Positions 44,864 through 59,064 of a DNA stretch of 64,000 nucleotides are shown here, one piece after another. The stretch's first letter is position 1; every line of letters begins with the position of its first letter. The stretch is taken from contig JAACZV010000016.1 of the NCBI GenBank assembly GCA_009996515.1, forward strand, positions 62,001 through 126,000. The letters are read 5' to 3'. The position numbers and the translations under genes were made by a program. The notes beneath the pieces are model-generated. The model did no database searches and was not told the DNA's origin. It saw only the letters and a program-made list of their open reading frames with translations. This DNA is from Comamonadaceae bacterium. Lineage in GTDB: Bacteria; Pseudomonadota; Gammaproteobacteria; Burkholderiales; Burkholderiaceae_C.

Positions 44864-45991
44864 TCAGTCACCCAGGCAGATGCCCAGGTCGCGCGCCGTG
44901 GCGAGGGTATCGCCGTCCAGCGGCACGGCCTTCATGCGGCCGGCCACCTCGGCCAGCGGCACGGGGCGCACGTCGCTGCCGTCCAGCGCCACCATGATGC
45001 CGCTCGCGCCGGCCGCCAGCTCGCGCACCGCGGCGGCGCCGAAGCGCAGCGCGGCGACGCGGTCGAAGGCCGTCGGGCAGCCGCCGCGCAGCAGATGGCC
45101 CAGCACCACGCAGCGCGTGTCCTTGCCCGTCAGCCGGGCAAGCGCCTGGCCGACCTGCTCGCCCATGCCGCCCAGGCGCTCGGCATGGCCGGCCTGGGCG
45201 GGCTCCTGCAGCGCCCGCTGGCCGTCGCGCGGCCGCGCGCCCTCGGCGACGACGACGATGGAATAGGACTGGCCCTGAGCTTCGCGCCGCGCCACCAGGT
45301 CGGCCACGGCCTGAGGCCGGAACGGCAGTTCGGGCAGCAGGATGGCGTGGGCGCCGCCGGCCAGGCCGGCGTGCAGCGCGATCCAGCCGGCATAGCGGCC
45401 CATCACCTCCACCACCAGCACGCGGTGGTGGCTGGCGGCCGTCGTGTGCAGCCGGTCTATGCACTCGGCGGCGAAGGCCACGGCGCTGTCGAAGCCGAAG
45501 GTGGTGACCGTGCGATCCAGGTCGTTGTCTATGGTCTTGGGCACGCCCACCACGCGCAGGCCGCGCTGCGCCAGCCGGTGCGCGATGGCCAGCGAGCCAT
45601 CGCCGCCCACGGCCACCAGCGCGTCGATGTGCTCGCGGGCCAGCGCGTCCAGCAAGTCCTGCGAGCGGTCCGTGAGCGCGACGCTGCCGTCGGGCTGCGG
45701 CGCCGGGTAGGCGAAGGGGTCGCCCTGGTTGGTGGAGCCCAGCAGCGTGCCGCCCAGCGCCGCGATGCCTTCGACGCGTTCGCGCGTCAGCGCCAAGCAG
45801 CCGTCGCCGGCGCGGTAGCGCTCGGGCCGCAGCAGGCCGTCATAGCCGTCGCGTATGCCGACGCAGGTCCAGCCGCGCTGCAGCGCGGCGCGCGTGACGG
45901 CGCAGATCACCGCGTTGAGGCCGGGGGCGTCGCCGCCGCCGGTGGTGATGGCGATGCGACGGATGGGAGCAGGTGGGGCAGCAACAGACAT
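44864..45991 (-). CDS. pfkA: 6-phosphofructokinase (group III type)
   Basis: A 375-residue PFK-family enzyme that phosphorylates fructose 6-phosphate in glycolysis. Motifs: TTGGGDAPGLNAV (N-terminus), VGGDGS with D131-G132 and PKTIDNDL with K152, HRVLVVEVMGRYAGWIA and LGHLLRGG. In E. coli numbering these give Gly at 104 (an ATP-type residue) and Lys at 124 (a PPi-type residue), the mixed signature of group III enzymes, so the phosphoryl donor is not decided by sequence. CAGACT (46004 to 45999) lies seven bases before the ATG. Confidence 0.92.
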   Translation of the reverse strand: MSVAAPPAPIRRIAITTGGGDAPGLNAVICAVTRAALQRGWTCVGIRDGYDGLLRPERYRAGDGCLALTRERVEGIAALGGTLLGSTNQGDPFAYPAPQPDGSVALTDRSQDLLDALAREHIDALVAVGGDGSLAIAHRLAQRGLRVVGVPKTIDNDLDRTVTTFGFDSAVAFAAECIDRLHTTAASHHRVLVVEVMGRYAGWIALHAGLAGGAHAILLPELPFRPQAVADLVARREAQGQSYSIVVVAEGARPRDGQRALQEPAQAGHAERLGGMGEQVGQALARLTGKDTRCVVLGHLLRGGCPTAFDRVAALRFGAAAVRELAAGASGIMVALDGSDVRPVPLAEVAGRMKAVPLDGDTLATARDLGICLGD

Positions 45992-45998
45992 GGCCGCC

Positions 45999-46004
45999 AG
46001 TCTG
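45999..46004 (-). promoter_or_regulatory. -10-like box before pfkA
   Basis: CAGACT on the minus strand, seven bases before the start at 45991, with no Shine-Dalgarno between. Confidence 0.3.
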
Positions 46005-46017
46005 CCACCCACCCGGC

Positions 46018-46902
46018 TCAACGGCCGGCCAGGAAGCCCTTGACCTCGCCCACCAGCCAGTCGGCGTCGTCCCACATCAGGAAGTGGTAGCCGCGCTGGC
46101 TCATGGCCACGCGCGCGCCCTTCAGGCCGGCGTACTGGGTCTCGAAGATCTTCTTCGTGCTCTCCAGCGTCGAGCCCATGGGCGCGAAGGCCGCCCAGGC
46201 GCCCAGCACCAGCGTCGGCGCCGTGATGCGCGGCAGCAGCGGGCGCAGGTCCTCGCCCCACAGCTCGGACATGGCCTGGGCCGAGGTGGCGCGGTCGCTG
46301 GCCAGGCTCCAGCCGTAGACGCGCTCGTTGTTGGCGGGGTCGCGGCTCATGCCCTGGGCACCCTGGCGCGCGCCGGCTTCCCACTGCGCCTGCGTGGCGC
46401 CCAGCATCTGCTGGCGCATCGCCACCGCGGCCCCCTTGGCCGCCTCGGGCGTCATGCCGCGCAGGCCGGCGAGAAAGGGCAGCGAGTCGACGATGACCAG
46501 GCGCTCGATGCGGCCGGGCTGCTGGGCCGCCATCTGCAGCGCCAGCACGCCGCCCAGGCTGTGGCCCATGACGGCGGGGCGCTCGAGCTGGCGGTCGTCC
46601 AGATAGGCCAGCAGGCGGTCGCGCATGCCGGCGAGGAAGTGATCCGTCGCCACGGCCGGCGCGCCGGCAAAGCCGGGCAGCTGCACGATGTGGCATTGCA
46701 CGCCGGGCTGCAGCGCGGCGCAGGTCTGCGTCCAGGTGCTGGCGGCGCTGTTCAGGCCCGGAATCATCAGCACCGGCCGGCCCTGGCCGACGACGTCCAC
46801 GCGCAGGTCCTGGAACTCGGCCGGCGCGGCCCGGCTCGCACCCAGCGTCAGCGCGAGGGCGGCAGCGAACAAGCTCTTCAGCACAGGCTTGCGAATCGAC
46901 AT
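46018..46902 (-). CDS. Exported alpha/beta hydrolase
   Basis: A 294-residue hydrolase with a signal peptide (KPVLKSLFAAALALTLGASRAA, cleavage near 26). The fold is standard alpha/beta: oxyanion segment LMIPGLNSAASTW, nucleophile elbow GHSLGGVLA (Ser near residue 114), acidic residue after VLGAWAAFAP and catalytic His in RGYHFLMWDD. Esterase or lipase-type activity is likely; the substrate is unknown. It follows a clear GGAGGAG ribosome site. Same strand as pfkA, 26 bases upstream of it. Confidence 0.88.
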   Translation of the reverse strand: MSIRKPVLKSLFAAALALTLGASRAAPAEFQDLRVDVVGQGRPVLMIPGLNSAASTWTQTCAALQPGVQCHIVQLPGFAGAPAVATDHFLAGMRDRLLAYLDDRQLERPAVMGHSLGGVLALQMAAQQPGRIERLVIVDSLPFLAGLRGMTPEAAKGAAVAMRQQMLGATQAQWEAGARQGAQGMSRDPANNERVYGWSLASDRATSAQAMSELWGEDLRPLLPRITAPTLVLGAWAAFAPMGSTLESTKKIFETQYAGLKGARVAMSQRGYHFLMWDDADWLVGEVKGFLAGR

Positions 46903-47017
46903 GGGGTCTCCTCCATCGTTGTGATGGCCGGCATCTTGCCCAGGTCGGGGCGCCCGGGCCGCCGCCGTCCGACGAACGGCAAGCCGCGCGGACGGGTGGC
47001 GGGCCGGCGCGACGGGC

Positions 47018-47725
47018 CTACTTCAGCCGCTGCATCCAGTAGACCAGCACCTCGGTGCGCGGCTGGATGTCCGTCTGGCTGTAGGTGTAGGTGGGCACGA
47101 CGTTGATCGCGTCCAGCGTGTTCAGTCCCGAGATGATGCGGCCGAACACCGCATAGCCGGGGTTGGCGGCGCTCTGGTAGTCCAGGCCCGTGTTGTCCAG
47201 CACGTTGAAGAAGAACTGGCTGGTCGCCGAGTCGGCGTCGCTGCGCCGCGCCATCGCGATCGTGCCGCGCAGGTTGGACAGGCCGTTGTTGCTCTCCAGC
47301 CTGATGGGCGCGTACAGCGGCTGCTTGGCCACCATGCCGCTCGTGTAGCCGCCGCCCTGGACGACGAAGTCGCGGTCGACGCGGTGGATCAGCGTGCTCG
47401 TGTAGAAGCCCGCGGCGACGTATTTGTAGAAGTTGGCCACCGTCTGCGGCGCATACGTGTCGTAGAGCTCGACGACCATCTCACCGCTGCTGGTCAGCAT
47501 GCAGACCGTGCCCCATTTGCTCGCGGCGGACGCGGCCAGGCCGGCCGCGGAGCAGGACAGCGTCGGCGGGTTCGGATTGGGATTGGGGCGCGGGTAGGGC
47601 GTGCCACCGCCGCCGCCACCACCGCCGCCGCCGATCTCGACCGAGACACCGCCGCCGCAGGCGCTGAGCAGGGCGGCCACGCCGAAGGCGAGAACAAGGC
47701 TGGCAAGACGGGTGGGCAGGCGCAT
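47018..47725 (-). CDS. Cyclophilin-type peptidyl-prolyl isomerase, lipoprotein
   Basis: A 235-residue outer-envelope lipoprotein: lipobox LLSACGGG near residue 20, then a Gly run and an NPNP linker (to about 60), and a cyclophilin domain (about 75-230; FVVQGGGYTSG, TIAMARRSDADSATSQFFFNV, GYAVFGRII). The catalytic region FFFN with the Arg of IHRVDRDF fits PPIase. It helps fold periplasmic or outer-membrane proteins. It is divergent from the FKBP lipoprotein at 47866 across a 140-base spacer, two PPIase types paired. The first Met of the frame is 47791; ATG 47725 fits the signal peptide. Confidence 0.88.
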   Translation of the reverse strand: MRLPTRLASLVLAFGVAALLSACGGGVSVEIGGGGGGGGGGTPYPRPNPNPNPPTLSCSAAGLAASAASKWGTVCMLTSSGEMVVELYDTYAPQTVANFYKYVAAGFYTSTLIHRVDRDFVVQGGGYTSGMVAKQPLYAPIRLESNNGLSNLRGTIAMARRSDADSATSQFFFNVLDNTGLDYQSAANPGYAVFGRIISGLNTLDAINVVPTYTYSQTDIQPRTEVLVYWMQRLK

Positions 47726-47805
47726 GTCGATCTCCGTGCAATGGCGGCTCAACGCCTGACGCCCTGTTCTGTTGACTCTGCTTACAAGCATTTACCCGCG
47801 CTGGC

Positions 47806-47837
47806 TATAGTCCGCGCCGCCGCCCGCAACGGGCGGC
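47806..47837 (+). promoter_or_regulatory. -10-like box and 5'-end stem-loop before the FKBP gene
   Basis: TATAGT at 47806-47811 is followed seven bases later by GCCGCCCG (47819-47826) and CGGGCGGC (47830-47837), loop CAA, then TTT. The stem lies at the expected 5' end of the mRNA. No good -35 at 17 bases; TTACAA at 47782-47787 is 18 bases upstream. Confidence 0.45.
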
Positions 47838-47865
47838 TTTCATCATCCTGCAGCCAATTCCATCC

Positions 47866-51326
<3,461 letters not shown>

Positions 51327-51368
51327 AGCGGTGGACCGGGACGAATCATTTGCTTTTGCTATCAGTTT

Positions 51369-51395
51369 GTTTTGATCAATTGAATTGATCAAAAC
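51369..51395. promoter_or_regulatory. 27-base perfect palindrome before katG, candidate OxyR operator
   Basis: GTTTTGATCAATT, a central G, then AATTGATCAAAAC: a perfect 13-base inverted repeat, in the most AT-rich stretch of the region. It lies between oxyR and katG, about 55 bases before the katG start. It contains a LysR-type T-N11-A. OxyR is the natural binder; the quarter-site match to ATAG/CTAT is imperfect (GATC instead). Confidence 0.6.
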
Positions 51396-51438
51396 ATCTC
51401 CGCCGCCTAACCTTGCTGCATCCGGGCCCGGCCCCTAA

Positions 51439-53601
<2,163 letters not shown>

Positions 53602-53621
53602 GCCGCGCGCGCACCGATGGG

Positions 53622-53645
53622 CGGGCGGCCTGGTGCCGCCCGTTT
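53622..53645 (+). terminator. Stem-loop after katG
   Basis: Perfect 8-base stem CGGGCGGC (53622-53629) / GCCGCCCG (53635-53642) with 5-base loop, followed by TTTCC; a moderate intrinsic terminator. Confidence 0.55.
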
Positions 53646-53685
53646 CCGCTAGGCTCGCACCATCACCCTGTACGGAGCTGCCCTC

Positions 53686-54183
53686 ATGGCCAAGAAATCC
53701 GCCGCCACCCCCGCCATCAGCATCGGCATCAACGAGAAAGACCGCGCGGCCATCGCCGCCGGCCTGTCCAAGCTGCTGGCCGAGACCTACACGCTGTACC
53801 TGACGACGCACAACTTTCACTGGAACGTCACCGGGCCCATGTTCAACAGCCTGCACGCGATGTTCATGGCCCAGTACACCGAGCTGTGGAACGCGGTGGA
53901 CCCCATCGCCGAGCGCATCCGCTCGCTGGGCTTCCCGGCGCCCGGCAGCTATGCCCAGTTCGCCAAGCTCAGCGGCCTGCCCGACGCGCCGGCCACGCCG
54001 CCCAAGGCGATGAAGATGGTGGAGGTGCTGATGCAAGGCCACGAGGCCGTTGCGCGCACCGCGCGCGCGCTGTTCCCGCTGGTCGACAAGGCCGGCGACG
54101 AGCCCAGCGCCGACCTGCTGACGCAGCGCCTCACCGTGCACGAGCAGACGGCCTGGATGCTGCGCAGCCTGCTCGAAGAGTGA
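53686..54183 (+). CDS. dps: Dps-family DNA-binding ferritin-like protein
   Basis: A 165-residue Dps protein that forms a dodecamer, oxidises and stores iron, and protects DNA from peroxide. The ferroxidase site is inter-subunit: [19 protein letters not shown] (about 45-63, two His) and the following [12 protein letters not shown] (Asp/Glu). The Lys/Ala-rich N-terminus ([11 protein letters not shown]) can bind DNA. ATG follows CGGAG. The stop overlaps the start of the next gene as TGATG. Placed after oxyR and katG as an oxidative-stress set. Confidence 0.94.
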   Translation: MAKKSAATPAISIGINEKDRAAIAAGLSKLLAETYTLYLTTHNFHWNVTGPMFNSLHAMFMAQYTELWNAVDPIAERIRSLGFPAPGSYAQFAKLSGLPDAPATPPKAMKMVEVLMQGHEAVARTARALFPLVDKAGDEPSADLLTQRLTVHEQTAWMLRSLLEE

Positions 54184-54788
54184 TGAAGGTTGCCGTCCTC
54201 ACCTTCGACGGCTTCAACGAGCTCGACAGCTTCATCGCGCTGGGCCTGATCAACCGGCTCTATGCGCGGGGCTGGTCGGCCGCCATCACCAGCCCCAGCG
54301 CGCAGGTGACGTCGATGAACGGCGTCACCGTCACGGCCCAGCAGCCGCTGGAGTTCGCCAACGAGGCCGACATCGTGCTGTTCGGCAGCGGCATCCACAC
54401 CCGCGCCATCGCCGGCGACCGCGCGCTGCTGGACCGGCTGCAGCTGGACCCGCTGCGCCAGCTCATCGCCGGCCAATGCTCCGGCATGCTGCTGATGGCC
54501 CGCCTGGGCCTGCTGGCCGACATGCCCGCCTGCACCGATTCGACGACCAAGCCCTGGGTCGTCGAGGCCGGCGTGCGCGTCGTCGACGAACCCTTCCACG
54601 CCCGCGGCCCCATCGCGACGGCCGGCGGCTGCCTGGCCTCGCAATACCTGGCCGCCTGGGCCATGGCCTCGCGCGCCGGGCTGGACGCCGCGCGCAGCGC
54701 GCTGCACGACGCGGCGCCCGTGGGCGAGAAGGACGCCTACGTCGAGCGGCTGCTGGCCGTCGTCAAGCCCTTCCTGCCGCCGGCCTGA
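54183..54788 (+). CDS. DJ-1/PfpI family protein
   Basis: A 201-residue class-I glutamine amidotransferase-like protein. The nucleophile elbow is [10 protein letters not shown] with Cys near residue 99; the usual Glu and His of the DJ-1/PfpI site are plausible in the N-terminal FDGFNELD and after TAGGC. Related proteins act as chaperones, glyoxalase III or proteases, or as AraC-type regulators' sensor domain (none is fused here). Its start is coupled to the dps stop (TGATG), so it is likely expressed with dps under peroxide stress. Confidence 0.86.
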   Translation: MKVAVLTFDGFNELDSFIALGLINRLYARGWSAAITSPSAQVTSMNGVTVTAQQPLEFANEADIVLFGSGIHTRAIAGDRALLDRLQLDPLRQLIAGQCSGMLLMARLGLLADMPACTDSTTKPWVVEAGVRVVDEPFHARGPIATAGGCLASQYLAAWAMASRAGLDAARSALHDAAPVGEKDAYVERLLAVVKPFLPPA

Positions 54789-54939
54789 TGCCCGCCGCGG
54801 CCCGCCGGCCTCCGTTCGTGTCGTCTTTCGGCGGCTTGCTGCACGTGCTGGCCCCGTTCGCCCCGTCGTGCCGCGGCACGGGCCGCCCGGCCCTAGCCTG
54901 CAGGCGAACCGATACGGGTTCGTCACGGGAGATTGATCG

Positions 54940-55509
54940 ATGAAGACCTATGCCATCGTGGCCGCCATCGCGGTCGGCACCCTGGCCACCGCGCTCGCCA
55001 GCCCCTCGGGGCTGCCTGCGGGCTGGCTGCAGACCGGCAATGCCAAGACCTGCGAAGGCCGCGTCGTGTCGGCCAGCAACGCTCCCAGCGCCAACGTGTT
55101 CAGCCTGGACTGCCAGCCCGGCACCGCGGGCTTCTCGACGCTGATGCAGCAGGTGGCCGGCACCGACTACGCCGGCAAGCGCGTGCGCCTGAGCGCCCAG
55201 CTGCGCGCCGAGCAGCTCGCCGCCTGGGGCGGGCTGTGGATGCGCGCCGACAGCGGCCAGCGCGTCACGGCCTTCGACAACATGTACAACCGGCCGCTGC
55301 GCGGCAGCTTCGGCTGGCAGCCGGCCCAGGTCGTGCTGGACATCCCGGCCGACGCCACCACCGTCAGCTTCGGCTTCCTGCTTCACGGCGCGGGCCAGCT
55401 GCAGGCCACGCAGTTCAAGCTCGAAGTCGTCGCCAACAACGTGGCGGTCACGGGTGAGGGCGGCACCCCCGTGCTGCCGCGTCAACCCAGGGACATGACG
55501 CCGCCTTGA
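54940..55509 (+). CDS. Exported beta-rich protein coupled to a LytS-type kinase
   Basis: A 189-residue protein with a signal peptide (KTYAIVAAIAVGTLATALAS). The mature part is a beta-sandwich-like domain with LSAQLRAEQLAAWGGLWMRAD and VSFGFLLHGAGQLQATQFKLEVV, similar to carbohydrate-binding-type domains seen beside regulators; two cysteines (KTCEG and LDCQP) could form a disulfide. I do not recognise the exact family. Its TGA overlaps the TTG start of the histidine kinase gene, so it may be a periplasmic partner of that kinase or a co-regulated envelope protein. Confidence 0.72.
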   Translation: MKTYAIVAAIAVGTLATALASPSGLPAGWLQTGNAKTCEGRVVSASNAPSANVFSLDCQPGTAGFSTLMQQVAGTDYAGKRVRLSAQLRAEQLAAWGGLWMRADSGQRVTAFDNMYNRPLRGSFGWQPAQVVLDIPADATTVSFGFLLHGAGQLQATQFKLEVVANNVAVTGEGGTPVLPRQPRDMTPP

Positions 55510-56543
55510 ACGCCATTGCGCCATCGCTGGGCAGCGACCTGGCCCAGGCCCTGCGGGAAGAAGGCCTGGGCTGGCAACGCGCCACGCCGCTGCTGGCCGG
55601 CCTGGCGCTGTTCGGGCTGACGGCGCCCTGGCTGCGCGGGCAGCCGGCCTGGGCCTTGTCGCTGGGCCTGTGGCTGGGCCATGCCGCCACCGACGGCCTG
55701 GCCGGGCTGCTGGGCCGGCGCCTGCGCCCCGAGCATCGCGTCGCGCTGCCCAGCCTGCTGTTCCTGGCCCTGCTGCTGGGCGCCATGCTGGGCTGGAGCG
55801 CGGAGCAGGGGCTGACGACGGCGCTGCTGAGCGGCAACGACCGCGTCACCCGCGCCTGGCTGCACTTCGGCTTCGGCGCGCTGCTGCTGGGCCTGCCGCT
55901 GCTGCAAGGCCTGCGCCGGCTGCGCGCCGTGCGCCGCGTGGAGCAAGACCGCGCCCGGCTGCGCGCCGAACTGCAGATGCTGCAGGCGCAGATCGAGCCG
56001 CATTTCCTGTTCAACACGCTGGCCACGCTGCGCAGCTTCGTGCGCCAGGGCTCGGACCGCGCGCTGCCGCTGCTGGACGCGGTCAGCGGCCTGCTGGAGA
56101 CCACGCTGGAGCGGGTGCGCCAGGCCGAGGACTCGACGCTGGGCCAGGAATGCCAGGTGGTCGAACACTACCTGTCCATCATGGCGCTGCGCCTGGGCGG
56201 GCGGCTGGGTTACCGGCTGGACGTGGATGCCACGCTGCTGGAGCTGCCGCTGCCGCCGCTGATGCTGCAGCCGCTGGTGGAGAACGCCATCCAGCATGGC
56301 ATCGAGCCCAGCGAGGGCGGCGGCGAGGTGCTGCTGCAGGCCGAACGGGTGCCGGGCTGGCTGCGGCTCAGGGTCATCAACGGCGGCCTGCCGCTGAACG
56401 CCGCCACGACGGCGGGCCATGGCCTGGCGCTGGCCAATCTGCGCCAGCGCCTGCAGGCCTTGCACGGCGACCTGGGCCGGCTGCAGCTCGCGACCAATGA
56501 GCAAGGCCTGACCGAGGCCACACTGACGCTGCCCTTGCCATGA
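55506..56543 (+). CDS. Sensor histidine kinase, LytS/YehU type
   Basis: A 345-residue membrane kinase. TTG at 55506 is the start, overlapping the previous stop (TTGA). Residues 25-140 contain four helices. The catalytic part is the His_kinase type (LytS/YpdA): phosphorylated H166 in EPHFLFNTLATLR, N box PLMLQPLVENAIQHG and a C-terminal GHGLALANLRQRL G box. Its partner is the LytTR regulator encoded 26 bases downstream. The signal is unknown. Confidence 0.9.
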   Translation: MNAIAPSLGSDLAQALREEGLGWQRATPLLAGLALFGLTAPWLRGQPAWALSLGLWLGHAATDGLAGLLGRRLRPEHRVALPSLLFLALLLGAMLGWSAEQGLTTALLSGNDRVTRAWLHFGFGALLLGLPLLQGLRRLRAVRRVEQDRARLRAELQMLQAQIEPHFLFNTLATLRSFVRQGSDRALPLLDAVSGLLETTLERVRQAEDSTLGQECQVVEHYLSIMALRLGGRLGYRLDVDATLLELPLPPLMLQPLVENAIQHGIEPSEGGGEVLLQAERVPGWLRLRVINGGLPLNAATTAGHGLALANLRQRLQALHGDLGRLQLATNEQGLTEATLTLPLP

Positions 56544-56568
56544 CACCGCATCCGCCTCGCGCACCGAC

Positions 56569-57261
56569 ATGACCACCGCCCTGATCGCCGACGACGAACC
56601 CCAGCTGCTGGAGGAGCTGCGGCAGCTGCTGGCCGAGGCCTGGCCCGAGCTGGAGATCGTGGCGCTGGCGCGCAACGGCAGCGAGGCGCGCCGGCTGCTG
56701 GACGAGCTGCGCCCCGACATCGCCTTCCTGGACATCCGCATGCCCGGCATCGACGGCCTGGGCCTGGCCCAGCTCGCGCCGGCCGGCACGCGCCTGGTGT
56801 TCGTGACGGCGCATGCCGAGCATGCGCTGGCCGCCTTCGAGCGCGCGGCGGTGGACTATCTGCACAAGCCCGTCACGCCCGCGCGGCTGGCGGCCACCGT
56901 GCAGCGGCTGCAGGCCGCGCAAGCGCCGCGCGAGGCCTTGCGCTTTCTGCAGGCCTGGACCGGCAACACGATGAAGCTGCTGGAGGTGGACCAGCTCGCC
57001 GCGCTGCGCTCGGAGCTGCGCCACACGCGCGCGCTGAGCCAGGCCGGCGAGCAGCTGCTGCTGCGCACCTCGCTGGGCGAGCTGCAGCGGCAGCTGGACC
57101 CGCAGCTGTTCTGGCAGATCCACCGCGGCTCGGTCGTCAACGCGCGCGCCATCGAGCGCATCGAGCGCCGCGACGACGGCGAGCTGTGGGTGCAGCTGCG
57201 CGGGCTGGACCAGGCCTTGCCGGTCAGCCGCCCGCACCGCGGGCGCTTTCGCGGGATGTAG
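56569..57261 (+). CDS. LytTR-family response regulator
   Basis: A 230-residue regulator: receiver domain 1-115 with phosphorylated D55 (AFLDIRMPG), acidic pair near 9-10 (DDEP) and the Lys after YLHKPVTP; then a LytTR DNA-binding domain (about 130-228, QLDPQLFWQIHRGSVVNARAIERIERR) that binds imperfect direct repeats. Forms a two-component pair with the upstream LytS-type kinase; targets probably include its own operon. Confidence 0.92.
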   Translation: MTTALIADDEPQLLEELRQLLAEAWPELEIVALARNGSEARRLLDELRPDIAFLDIRMPGIDGLGLAQLAPAGTRLVFVTAHAEHALAAFERAAVDYLHKPVTPARLAATVQRLQAAQAPREALRFLQAWTGNTMKLLEVDQLAALRSELRHTRALSQAGEQLLLRTSLGELQRQLDPQLFWQIHRGSVVNARAIERIERRDDGELWVQLRGLDQALPVSRPHRGRFRGM

Positions 57262-57267
57262 GCCGAC

Positions 57268-59064
57268 CTACTCCACCAGCTGGCGCAGCGCTGCCTTGGC
57301 CGATGCCATGTTCGGGTCCAGCGCCAGCGCCTTGCGGTAGGCGCTGCGGGCCTGGGCCTTGTCGGCCAGCATCAGGTGCAGCTCGCCCAGGCTGTCCCAG
57401 GCGTTGGCCGACGCCGGATAGAGCTCGGTGTTCACCTGCATCAGCGCCAGGGCCGCAGCCTTGTCGCCACGCCGCGCCAGCCCGTAGGCCTGCTGGTTCA
57501 GATAGGCCTCGCGGCCCGCCTCGTCGCGGCTGTCGCGCAGTGCGCGGTAGGCCGCCAGGGCCGCGGCCTTGTCGCCGGCCAGCAGCAGCTCGCGCGGCAG
57601 GCGTTGCGTGTCGGCCAAACGCGGCAGCAGCTGCGCCGGCCCCTGCGGCTGCGCCAGGCTCAGGGCCAGGCGTCCATCGGGGCCCGGCTCGAAGGCGCGC
57701 CCCTGCTCTTGCCCGCGCTCGAAGTAGCGCCCACCGGCCACCGGCACCAATTCGCGGGCCTCCTCGCCGACCGCGCCGATGAAGAGGCGCTCGCCCCGGC
57801 GCGTCACCATCAGCACCTGTTCGGCGTTGAGCCGGTAGCGGCCCGGCGCCTGCTCCAGTGCTTCGGCCGTGGCCGGCACCGGCACCAGGGTCTTGAAGCC
57901 GGGCCAGCCGTACTCGTGCGCGATGGCGCGGCGCAGCTCATCCATCAGCGCAGGCTGGTTGGCGTTGATCATGATGGCGGCGCCCTGGCCGCTGCGCTGG
58001 CTGGCCATCAGGCTGGCGCAGAAGCCCTCGTTCCAGCCGCCGTGGGCGAAGTAGGCCTCACCGTCGACCTGGGGCAGGCCCAAGCCCAGCCCGTAGTCGC
58101 CGCCGGCGCGGCCGGTGAGCATGTCGCGGGCCAGCGCCGCGGACATGAGTTTGCTCCGGCCAGCCAGGGCTTGCTGCACGCCGATGGCGAAACGGGCCAG
58201 GTCTTGCGAGGTGCTCCACAGGCCGGCCGCGGCCAGCTCCGGGTAGCGGTGGTGCCTGCCCGCCACGGCGCTGCCGTCGGGCCGCACGCCGGCGGCGGCG
58301 CGTGCCAGCTGTGCGGCCGGCAGGGGCTGAGCAAAACTGCTGTCGGCCATGCCCAGCGGGCCGAGCACGCGCTGCTGCATCAGCGGCGCGAAGGGCTGGC
58401 CGGCGGCCTCGCCCATCAGCAGCTGCGCCACCGTGTAGCCCCCTCCCGAGTAGCGGAAGGCCTGGCCCGGCGCTTGATCCACCCGCACGGCCGCGGAGTT
58501 GGCGGGGGGACTGCCGTCCAGCACGGCGCGGACGTCCGGCAGCGCGGCATCCGCGGCATAGCCCATGAAGCCATGCACCGTCAGCCCGCCGGTGTGGCTG
58601 AGCAGATGGGCGAGCGTGACCGGCACCTGGCGGGTCCAGTCGTTCTCGGGAATGCGCCAGGACTTCAGCCGCGCGTTGACCGGCTCGTCCAGCGACAGCT
58701 TGCCGTCCCGCACCAGCGTCAGCGCGCCGAAGGCGGCCACCGGCTTGCTGACGGAGGCCGCCTGGAACAGCGTGTCCGGCCTGACCGGCAGGCCCAGCTC
58801 GCGGTCGGCCAGGCCGTAGACGCGGGTCCAGGCCAGTCCGTTCCTGTCGATGACGGTGACGGTGAGGCCCGGCACGCCGTAGTGCTTCATGCGCTCCTGC
58901 AGCGTCCAGGTGGCGTCGCCGACGAAGCTGACCGGCGGCCGCAGCCCGGCCAGCACGCGGGCGATGCGGGCCTCGGTGTCGTCTTCGGGCGTGGCCGCGT
59001 TGGCGACACCTATCGCCAGCGTGCACAGGGCCAGGGCCAGCGGTCGGAGCAAGGGGCTGTTCAT
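57268..59064 (-). CDS. Serine hydrolase (beta-lactamase class C fold) with TPR tail
   Basis: A 598-residue exported protein with a signal peptide (PLALALCTLAIGVANA). Residues 40-385 are a class C beta-lactamase/esterase domain: S104-V-S-K107 nucleophile, Y205-S-G (in place of Y-A-N), and HGGWNEGF as the K-T-G equivalent. A region of about 100 residues follows, then three TPR-like repeats (about 480-595, LAYRALRDSRDEAGREAYLNQQAYGL; SANAWDSLGELHLMLADKAQARSAYRKAL). Likely a penicillin-recognising esterase or D-aminopeptidase rather than a true beta-lactamase. Confidence 0.88.
   Translation of the reverse strand: MNSPLLRPLALALCTLAIGVANAATPEDDTEARIARVLAGLRPPVSFVGDATWTLQERMKHYGVPGLTVTVIDRNGLAWTRVYGLADRELGLPVRPDTLFQAASVSKPVAAFGALTLVRDGKLSLDEPVNARLKSWRIPENDWTRQVPVTLAHLLSHTGGLTVHGFMGYAADAALPDVRAVLDGSPPANSAAVRVDQAPGQAFRYSGGGYTVAQLLMGEAAGQPFAPLMQQRVLGPLGMADSSFAQPLPAAQLARAAAGVRPDGSAVAGRHHRYPELAAAGLWSTSQDLARFAIGVQQALAGRSKLMSAALARDMLTGRAGGDYGLGLGLPQVDGEAYFAHGGWNEGFCASLMASQRSGQGAAIMINANQPALMDELRRAIAHEYGWPGFKTLVPVPATAEALEQAPGRYRLNAEQVLMVTRRGERLFIGAVGEEARELVPVAGGRYFERGQEQGRAFEPGPDGRLALSLAQPQGPAQLLPRLADTQRLPRELLLAGDKAAALAAYRALRDSRDEAGREAYLNQQAYGLARRGDKAAALALMQVNTELYPASANAWDSLGELHLMLADKAQARSAYRKALALDPNMASAKAALRQLVE

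Noticed and set aside
57268-59064. Assignment of the serine hydrolase as an AmpC-type resistance enzyme
   Set aside because: The Tyr motif is Y-S-G not Y-A-N and there is no ampR; the length and TPR tail fit other esterase/peptidase members.
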